Below are positions 57,393 through 64,000 of a stretch of DNA of 64,000 nucleotides, in pieces; within the stretch, counting starts at the first letter, position 1; each line of letters starts with the position of its first letter. Made by a program: the position numbers and the translations under genes. This stretch comes from Alisma plantago-aquatica. Taxonomy: Eukaryota; Streptophyta; Magnoliopsida; Alismatales; Alismataceae. The notes beneath the pieces were generated by a model. The model worked only from the letters and a program-made list of their open reading frames with translations. It did no database searches and had not been told where the DNA came from. Location of the stretch: contig OY856409.1 in assembly GCA_963693085.1 (NCBI GenBank), positions 526,674,803 through 526,738,802 on the forward strand, written 5' to 3'.

Positions 57393-60300
57393 CTATACAT
57401 TAAATCTATAAGCTAGGGATTTACATATTTTCTTCACAATGTATTCTATATTGCATTTCTTGGACTTGTGCTTCCTATTGTTTCTTTCCCTCCAGATATG
57501 ATAATACGGAGCTGAAAGAGATATTAGGGTCTTCTTCTTCTGCAGGTTGAGGCTCGGGCCAAGGGTTGAAATCATCTCCTTAGTGGAGAGCAGCTGCACA
57601 TGGTTGAGGTTGGCGATGTCACAGACTTGTCTCCAGAGTGTTGTGGTGAAGGTACAGCTCCGGAAGAGATGATCGTGAGTTTCAATCTCTTCATTGCATA
57701 GAAGGCAAGTGCTCAGGGTGCCCGGATACCACTTCTCAATCTTGTCCAGAGTGGGAATGGTTCCATAGGTTGCACGATACAGACATAGACTCCATTTAGG
57801 AATCTCAAAATCATTCCAAATGTATTTGGTGAAGCTGGGAAGAGCAGCAGGAATGTTGTTCTCTAGCTCGGCTAGCTCCCAGGGGTCGACGCTGCTGTCC
57901 AGCTGCCAACCGCCGGAGATGAAACTAAAAGCTTGTTTGACGTGCTTCCAGACGGCGATCATCCTGTTGATAACACGGGAATACCCTTCTTTGGTCATGG
58001 GATCATAGTCCAGACCTTTAGGATAACGAACTCTCATCCAGTGAGCCCAAGTTGAAACTCCTTGATGGAAGTTGATGATGCGCCTAATGGTGCCCCAGTT
58101 GGCGATCACCGCCGGAGTTTTCAGACCAATTCCCCCTTTGTATTTGTGTAGAGAAATCCTTGAGTATTTCATAGCGTGGGTGCCTCCTTCCGAGATGAAA
58201 TTGGACATGGTCATCTCCATACGATCGAGGATAGCAGCTGGGATTTCTCCTTGCTGTACCCAATAGATGAGCAGACCTTCTAGGGCAGATTTGGTTAAGG
58301 TAACTCGACCTGCCTTGGAAGTTTTGTTGATCGGCCATCTACTAATCATGCTCTCTAGCTTATCAGTGCATTCTGTGAAGTCCTTCACTTGGAGTTTGCC
58401 TCCGGTTAGAGGGAAGCCGAGGTATTTGGTGGGTAGAGAGCTAATTTCCATCCGCAGAGCAGCTTCAATATCCTGCTTGATACCTTCACAGTTGGAGGAG
58501 ATGAACACTTGGGTTTTGTTTTCATTGATGTGGAGACCTGTTTGTGTGCCAAACTTTTGTAGAAGAGCTTTAAGATTAACGAGGTACTTCAGTTTAGCTT
58601 CCAGGAAGACTAATACGTCATCTGCAAAAATGAGATGGCTCATGGCTTTGGTTCCCTTCACTGTATAAGTCAAAATTTCTTTGTTAAGTTCTGCCTTCTT
58701 CATGAGTTGGGAGAAGTACTCCATTAGAATGGTGAATAAAAGGGGGGACAAGGGGTCTCCCTGTCTAGGCCCGTTTGAAGCTTTAAAGATGCCATTTGGG
58801 GTGCCATTGACGAGGAATGAGTAGCTAATAGTTGTGACACACTGCTGGATGATTGAGATCCATTTAGTTGAGAATCCCATGTCCTTCATGATTTGCCATA
58901 ACTTGCCCCAACGAACACTATCAAAAGCTTTTGAAACATCCAGCTTCATACAGATTTTCTTGTGACCTCGTTTGACATTGAAGTCAAGCATGAATTCACC
59001 TGCCAGAAGGGCGCAATCCGAGATACTCCTTCCTGTTATGAATGCTCCTTGGGCATCTGAAATGAGGAAAGGTAGTACCAATTTGAGCCGTTCAGTTAAA
59101 ATTTTGGCTAGAACCTTGTAGTGGACATTGCAACAGGCGATCTGTCTGAAGTCTGCAAGTGCGGCAGTAGTTTTCTTCTTTGGTATGAGAGTTAAGAACG
59201 CGTGATTGATTTGCCTTAGCATATTGCCCCCTTTCATAATCCAGTTGATGCTGCTTAGAAGATCAGACTTGATAATTTTCCAGGATTCTCTGTAGAAATG
59301 GGCGTTGAATCCATCGGGTCCAGGGGACTTATTCACCCCAATACTCCAGACAGCTTCTTTCATCGCTTCCAGATTGACTTCCCTGTAAAGGATATTGTTA
59401 TGTGAGTTGGTTAATTTGTACCTCCAATCGAGAGCTTCATTATGGGAGATGATGTCTGTCTGCTGCTGTTTATTGAAGAGAGCTTCATAGAAAGCGTTGG
59501 CTTGGATTTCCAGGTCTTCCTGGCTGTTCACGACGCTTCCATCTTCATTGATGAGTTCAGCAATAGTATTTTGGGCTTCCCTTTTACGAATGGCATTATG
59601 GTAAAGCTTGGTATTGCGATCGCCATCCGCAATCCAGATAGACCTGCTGCGTTGCCATGCGTAGCTCTCCTCAGCTTTTTTAAGATCGTCAAGTTGAGAT
59701 TTCAACTTTAGCTCAGCTTCAATGAGGTGGACGTTGAGAGGGTCCATAAGGAGGTTGGTTTTGATAGTTCTGAGTTCCTTCTTGCATTCAGCTAATAAAA
59801 CAGGAATGTTGACTTGTTCTTTGGACCATTTCTTCAGCAATTGTTTAGCTTTCATAAGCTTTTTGGTGAAGACGAACATGGGGTTACCTTCAACCCTTTC
59901 ACTCCAGGCTTTTTTGATGACGTCCTCGTATCCGTTCCAAGAAGACCAGAAGTTTTTGAATCTAAAAGGTCTGGCTCTCTTTTTCTTCTCCTGAATTTGC
60001 ATGATCAAGGGAGCATGATCGCTTCTTTCCATCCCCTCAACTTTGATGTGTGCGTTGGGAAGGGTATGAAGCCACTGGTTATTAACTAGAGCTCTATCTA
60101 GTTTACTGGCAATCCTTTTATCAGGTTTGCCCTCGTTATTCCAGGTGTAGATAACATCACCACTCATGGGAAGTTCACACAGATCATCTATGTTAATGGT
60201 GTGATTGAAGGTTTTAATTGCAGAATCATGTGCCAGGCGTCCACCTTTCTTTTCTTCCTGAAGTCTTACATTATTGAAAGCTCCCATCAGTAACCAGGGT

Positions 60301-60689
60301 TCATTAATAGAATTCGAGAGGAGTTTAATGTCCCTCCATAGTTCCTTGCGTTGATTGTGAAGATTGTAGCCATAAACAGCCGTGAACCATATCTGGAGAC
60401 TACCGTTATTCTTGCAGGTGACTGTAATCATTTGTTCGGTTTTCTTGTAGATATCAATGTTCCAAACATTTGGATTCCAGCCTAAGCAGATCCTACCAAG
60501 CTCAACTTCGTCTAGGTTAGATATGCAGAGCTATCCTTTAGGAAAAATGGAGCTGACGAATTGCATCTTTTTATTTTGGTTTCTATTACTGCAGAAATGG
60601 AAACATCACTTGCTGTGATCCAATCCCTCACCTCTTTCGTTTTTGAGAGTTTATTTATTCCCTTAACATTCCAAATGAGAATTGACATA
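57393..60689 (-). pseudogene. LINE ORF2: endonuclease and reverse transcriptase, one frameshift
   Basis: The start chosen is ATG 60689 (MSILIWNVKGINKLSK), giving the first endonuclease motif and ETKIK. One frameshift near 60520-60540 moves the reading into the long open frame whose first Met is at 60431 (1012 residues). In that numbering the endonuclease motif reads LLMGAFNNV (residue 51 is Ala where the family has Asp). SKLDRALVNNQW and RSDHAPLI follow (about 110-142). RT motifs are KSPGPDGFNAHFY, KLDVSKAFDSVRW, NGPRQGDPLSPLLF and HLIFADDVLVF, with the catalytic Asp pair intact at about 603-604. A zinc-ribbon-like C-LLC...H-DHLF-SC lies near 920-940. The family normally needs both endonuclease and RT, so this copy is probably unable to nick DNA itself. 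Confidence 0.9.
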
Positions 60690-60949
60690 AAAAACTAGGT
60701 TTTAGAGTTCCTTGTTCGCCTTCCTGGCACCTTCTCCTTTCCCTTTCCTTTTTCTCGGGCTGTGGTTGGAGGGACCTCTTTCACAGTCGTCAGTAGATCC
60801 TCTTCTTCCTTATCGAAATCCAGGGACTCGAACTGGTTGGATGTGGATGTGGTCGCCTCCGATCAGACTACTTCTCCTTCTTCTATCTCAGGGGATTTCT
60901 CAGGGAGTTGTTTGTCCGCCGCCTTTGGTTTCTAGGTCTTCTTAGTAGG
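60690..60949 (-). pseudogene. Remnant C-terminal tail of LINE ORF1
   Basis: Downstream of the ORF1 stop the minus-strand reading continues in frame with KSPEIEEGEVV, SNQFESLDFDKEEEDLL and a basic end, matching the acidic EEGE tail common in plant L1 ORF1. It ends with TAA at 60705-60703, 13 bases before the ORF2 ATG. The TAA in the frame at 60950 therefore looks like a recent nonsense change. Confidence 0.6.
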
Positions 60950-61861
60950 TTAAAAACCATCATCTTGCTGATCTGAAACTGGCGCCTTAGGTTTCATGGG
61001 ACAATCCTCCTCGCCGTGTCCAAAAACACAGCAAGAAGCACACTTTGCTGGGATATGTTCGTAATGGATTTTGAAGGGTTGTTCCCCCTTCCCGGGAACG
61101 CTTAACCAGACTGTATTTGGTTGATCCTTCTCCGCCAATAGATCAACAAGTACTCGAGCTTCATCTGTGTCAGGTCCCTCCATAGCTCTCGTTTCGATAT
61201 GGAGGACCGTTCCTACACCCGCCGCCACAGTGCCTGCGGCCTTCTTGGTCCAAGATTTCCCATTAGAAGGGATTCTGATCCATGCAGGGATTGAGGACAA
61301 CTGCTCTTTGATGAGAAGATCACCGTACTTATATTCCTTCACGATTACCAATTGATAATCGAACCAACGCAGACCACCAAGGAAGCATGCCTTCTTATCC
61401 GTCTCATTGGAGAAACGGATGATGAAGAAACCATTAGGTTTCGACACCAGATTGAACTCGCCTTTGGGGCGCCAAGTTCTTCTGATCCATGCAGCCAGGT
61501 GCGGATAAAAGGGTCTCTTTCCCATGACGTAGATGGCAACAGAGAATTCCCATATATCCTTCATTCTATTGTACTCTTCTTCTTCCAGCGTGATGACGAC
61601 TCTGCCATCGATCTTTGAGGCTTTAGGGAAGTTCAGGTCAGAACTCTCCTTCCCTTGGGCTATTATTCGCGTCACCACTTGAGTCCATAGGCGCTTGGGT
61701 GCGCCGTCTTTCTCACTCTCCTTCGCCGCAGAAGCGGTTCCTGGTTCCTTGGGATGGGGTGGGGGTGTGGTGGGGGTAGGGTTGGATGGGGGTGGGGGTG
61801 TGGCGGGGGTAGGGTTGGATGGGGTGGATGGGGTGGGGAGACTCCGACGAGAGGAACTCAT
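60950..61861 (-). CDS. LINE ORF1: DUF4283-like RNA-binding protein with zinc knuckle
   Basis: An intact 303-residue frame starting MSSSRRSLPTPSTPSNPTP. Residues 1-45 are a Pro/Thr-rich linker with a repeated PTP/PPP pattern. Residues about 70-220 form the DUF4283-like core: WEFSVAIYVMGKRPFYPHL, FFIIRFSNETDKKACFLGG, FDYQLVIVKEYKYG and IPAWIRIPSNGKSWT. A zinc knuckle CASCCVFGHGEEDC is near 276-289. It is expected to bind the element RNA in the cytoplasm and help return it to the nucleus. The family usually has an extra acidic tail, found here beyond the stop. Confidence 0.8.
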   Translation of the reverse strand: MSSSRRSLPTPSTPSNPTPATPPPPSNPTPTTPPPHPKEPGTASAAKESEKDGAPKRLWTQVVTRIIAQGKESSDLNFPKASKIDGRVVITLEEEEYNRMKDIWEFSVAIYVMGKRPFYPHLAAWIRRTWRPKGEFNLVSKPNGFFIIRFSNETDKKACFLGGLRWFDYQLVIVKEYKYGDLLIKEQLSSIPAWIRIPSNGKSWTKKAAGTVAAGVGTVLHIETRAMEGPDTDEARVLVDLLAEKDQPNTVWLSVPGKGEQPFKIHYEHIPAKCASCCVFGHGEEDCPMKPKAPVSDQQDDGF

Positions 61862-61924
61862 TGCCGCCGGTCCTTCTCAGGATCGCCCTGGATGTCGCCA
61901 GAGAAACCCTAGGAGAAAGAGGGG

Positions 61925-62016
61925 GTGGGTGTATGTATGTATGTATGTATGTGTATGTATGTATGCATGTGTTATATATATATAATATAATATAATATAT
62001 ATATAGAGAGAGAGAG
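61925..62016. repeat. Microsatellite: (TATG)n, (TA)n, (GA)n
   Basis: tatgtatgtatg tract, then ataatataat, then gagagagag leading into the first MITE. It includes the 5' end of the LINE. Confidence 0.9.
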
Positions 62017-62411
62017 TCAGGCTAGAATTCACTCGAGTGTATAGATCACGTTGTACACCCCAATGGTGTTTGCCTATCTAGACCATGTTTTTCCAAAATC
62101 TAATCCATTGATCTTCATGGTTACAATAATAATAGGTCACATAAAAAATTTGAACTCATTTGGATGAGTGTAAGTCACTCATCATCCAAGGACAACAAAA
62201 TCGACGCATAAAACTAATTTGAAATACATGATTTTTACCTCCTTTAGATGCACAACCTATAAGTGTCCAAATGAACTAAAATTTATTATATAGCATATTC
62301 TTATGAAAATTAAGAAGATCAACGATTTAGATTTTTTAAAAATTTATTTCATCTTCAAAAATGACTGAAGTGCATGGTTCCTCCGGTACACTCGAGTGTA
62401 CACTAGCCTGA
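62017..62411. mobile_element. Micron-like MITE, copy 1
   Basis: Starts TCAGGCTAGAATTCACTCGA and ends CACTCGAGTGTACACTAGCC followed by TGA. The terminal inverted repeats continue outward as (GA)n and (CT)n into (TA)n. 395 bases, no ORF. Interior words include ccaatggtgtttgcctatct and aaggacaacaaaatcgac. Copies 2 and 3 share them. Confidence 0.85.
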
Positions 62412-62429
62412 CTCTCTCTCTCTCTCTCT

Positions 62430-62517
<88 letters not shown>

Positions 62518-62576
62518 ATGTATATATGTATATATGAGTTGTTTATATATGTATATATATTTATTTATTTATACAC

Positions 62577-62671
<95 letters not shown>

Positions 62672-62687
62672 AGAGAGAGAGAGAGAG
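62412..62687. repeat. Long compound microsatellite between MITE copies 1 and 2
   Basis: (CT)n, (TA)n, (GT)n (about 62476-62502), (GTAT)n, then about 40 TA units (62587-62666) and (GA)n. Open frames here encode only Tyr-Ile and Cys-Val repeats and are not genes. Confidence 0.95.
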
Positions 62688-63078
62688 TCAGGCTAGAATA
62701 TACTCGACTGTATTCGGAGAAGAATACACACAAGTAGTTTTTCATGATGCAATATTTTTTACAAAAATCTAATCTATTGATCTTCTTAAACATCTTGTGA
62801 ATAACTCATATATAAAATTTGAGCCAATTTAGACATTTATAGGTCATGTTATGAAGACTACAAAAATTATGCATTTCAAATTAATTTCGTGTGTCGATTT
62901 TGTTGCCCTCGGATGAGTGACTTATACTCATCCAAATGGGCTCAAAATTCTTGTGTATTCTAATTATAGTATGGCTATGAAGATCAATAGTTTGTATTTT
63001 ATAAAAAAGTAGTCTTAATATACAAACACAACTTGAGTGTAGCGTGCGATCCGTACGCTCGAGTGTATTCTAGCCTAA
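62688..63078. mobile_element. Micron-like MITE, copy 2 (inverted, diverged)
   Basis: 391 bases between TCAGGCTAGAATATACTCGA and CGCTCGAGTGTATTCTAGCC. The interior is in the opposite orientation to copies 1 and 3: cgattttgttgccctcggat and gagtgacttatactcatcca are the complements of copy 1 words. Confidence 0.85.
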
Positions 63079-63118
<40 letters not shown>

Positions 63119-63306
63119 TCTATAAAATGTGTATCTTCGTAATTATAACATTAATATTCATGTACTGATATGTTTTTCTTATTTCTATCTCTTTGACAAT
63201 AATAAATTATGTATTAGTGTACTTATTTCATATTCTCTCTCTTCTACATTTTTATTATCATTGATTACCATGACTCCAATTTATCTTTCTCCTATACCTT
63301 TTATCT

Positions 63307-63351
<45 letters not shown>

Positions 63352-63373
63352 CGAGAGAGAGAGAGAGAGAGAG
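63079..63373. repeat. Microsatellites and short spacer between MITE copies 2 and 3
   Basis: (CT)n(TA)n to about 63118, AT-rich unique sequence to about 63306, then (TA)n, (CA)n and (GA)n to 63373. Confidence 0.85.
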
Positions 63374-63764
63374 TTAGGCTAGAATACACTCGATCGTATG
63401 GATTACGCCATACACCTCAATGGTGTTTTCCTATCTAGACCTTGTATTTCCAAAATCTAATCCATTTATCTTCATGGTTACAAGAATAATAGGCCACATA
63501 CAAAATTTGAGCTCATTTGGATGAGTGTAAGTCACTCATCTAAGGACAACAAAATCGACACACAAAACTAATTTGAAATGTATGATTCTTGCCTCCTTTA
63601 GATGAACGACCTATAAGTATCCAAATGAGGTAAAATTTATTATATAGTATGTTATTAAGATATTTAAGAAGATCAATGGTTTAGATTTTCAAAAAGTTAC
63701 GTCATCTTTAAAAATGACTAAGGTGTACGGTGTCTCCGGTACATTCGAGTGTACACTAGCCTGA
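63374..63764. mobile_element. Micron-like MITE, copy 3
   Basis: 391 bases, same orientation as copy 1, starting TTAGGCTAGAATACACTCGA and ending CATTCGAGTGTACACTAGCC then TGA. Flanked by (GA)n on the left and (CT)n(TA)n on the right. Confidence 0.85.
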
Positions 63765-64000
63765 CTCTCTCTCTCTCTATATATATATAAATAAATAAAG
63801 AAAGAAATAAATATATATAACTAATTTGTTTACCTGTATACATGTTTTGTAATAGGAAGACACCTAGTTGTAATGAGACAATTAAAATTATAATACAAAG
63901 ATTCGTTTTGTGGATACAGTGTGAAATTTTTATTACCCCTCTAAAAATAGTAAAAATGATATTTTTAGTAAAAATATACATAATATTACAAAATGAGTCT
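63765..64000. other. Microsatellite edge and AT-rich end of window
   Basis: (CT)n, (TA)n and an aataaataaagaaagaaa stretch, then AT-rich sequence without features to the end. Confidence 0.5.

Larger units (their letters stand above)
57290..61967 (-). mobile_element. L1-type LINE, best-preserved element in the window
   Basis: Minus-strand element with ORF1 (61861-60950), ORF2 (60689-57393), a short 3' region (57392-57290) and a 5' leader containing (CATA)n (61967-61930). The flanks share TGTGTTATATATATAT (57272-57287 and 61968-61983), a 16-base candidate target duplication, but this is simple sequence and so not decisive. No poly(A) tail is seen. It has far fewer lesions than the LINE at 17226. 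Confidence 0.8.

Noticed and set aside
57820..60089. Several plus-strand frames of 62-133 residues
   Set aside because: Antisense shadows of the LINE ORF2, which carries clear RT motifs on the minus strand.
61167..61985. Plus-strand frames opposite LINE ORF1
   Set aside because: Antisense shadows of an intact DUF4283-like ORF1. The glycine-rich one mirrors its Pro/Thr-rich linker.
62396..62772. Open frames of 98-113 residues over the (TA)n and (GT)n tracts
   Set aside because: They encode only Tyr-Ile and Cys-Val repeats from microsatellite sequence and have no gene structure.

Overview
This window looks like nuclear DNA of a large, repeat-rich flowering-plant genome. Almost every recognisable coding sequence belongs to a plant transposable-element lineage: Athila and Tat Ty3/gypsy, SIRE/Maximus-type Ty1/copia, plant L1 LINEs with a DUF4283-like ORF1, a CACTA element carrying a Ulp1-like protease, a hAT-type element and microsatellite-associated MITEs. 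There are no bacterial operons, rRNA or tRNA genes, or CRISPR arrays that I could see. The species cannot be told from the sequence. Only one small GC-rich open frame (47375-47629, minus strand) looks like a possible low-copy host gene.

Layout. 1-5.1 kb: AT-rich spacer with a 1-kb PIF/Harbinger-like element (1078-2084, TTA target duplication) and a probable degraded LTR promoter region (TATA at 3836). 5.1-13.4 kb: Athila-lineage remains in the order pol (5120-8050), 3' untranslated signatures, LTR (about 9339-11245), gag (12150-13440). 13.6-14.2 kb: a 5'-truncated LINE tail.

15.1-46.8 kb is a nested stack. A Tat-type gypsy pol gene is split by an 11.5-kb insert (15463-26954, duplication CATAG), which I read as a solo chromovirus-like LTR on the minus strand. 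That LTR is itself interrupted by a long L1 LINE (17226-23797). The same Tat remnant is interrupted again by a SIRE-type copia element (27685-46788, duplication TATTT) with gag, pol and an envelope-like third ORF. The copia integrase is interrupted by a non-coding large-LTR element (32161-40182, duplication GTCAC) with 3.0-3.2-kb LTRs. All three 5-bp duplications are exact, so insertion order can be read directly.

46.8-49.6 kb is the least repetitive stretch: the candidate host gene with a TATA box, a MITE just upstream of it, and spacer. 49634-55946 is a hAT-like element (8-bp duplication, 7 of 8 matching) into which a 4.6-kb CACTA element (50458-55038) has inserted. The CACTA element carries a decayed but spliceable C48/Ulp1-like gene on the minus strand and an unusual array of 315-bp palindromic units. 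56.1-57.0 kb holds a degraded domain that may be a restriction-like endonuclease of a non-LTR element. 57290-61967 is the best-preserved element here, an L1 LINE on the minus strand lodged in microsatellite DNA. 62.0-63.8 kb holds three copies of a MITE family whose ends are joined to (GA)n/(CT)n and (TA)n tracts, resembling the rice Micron type.

No genes here act together as a cellular pathway. The functional logic is that of successive transposon generations, most broken by stops and frameshifts. Exact boundaries are stated where target duplications support them and are approximate elsewhere.
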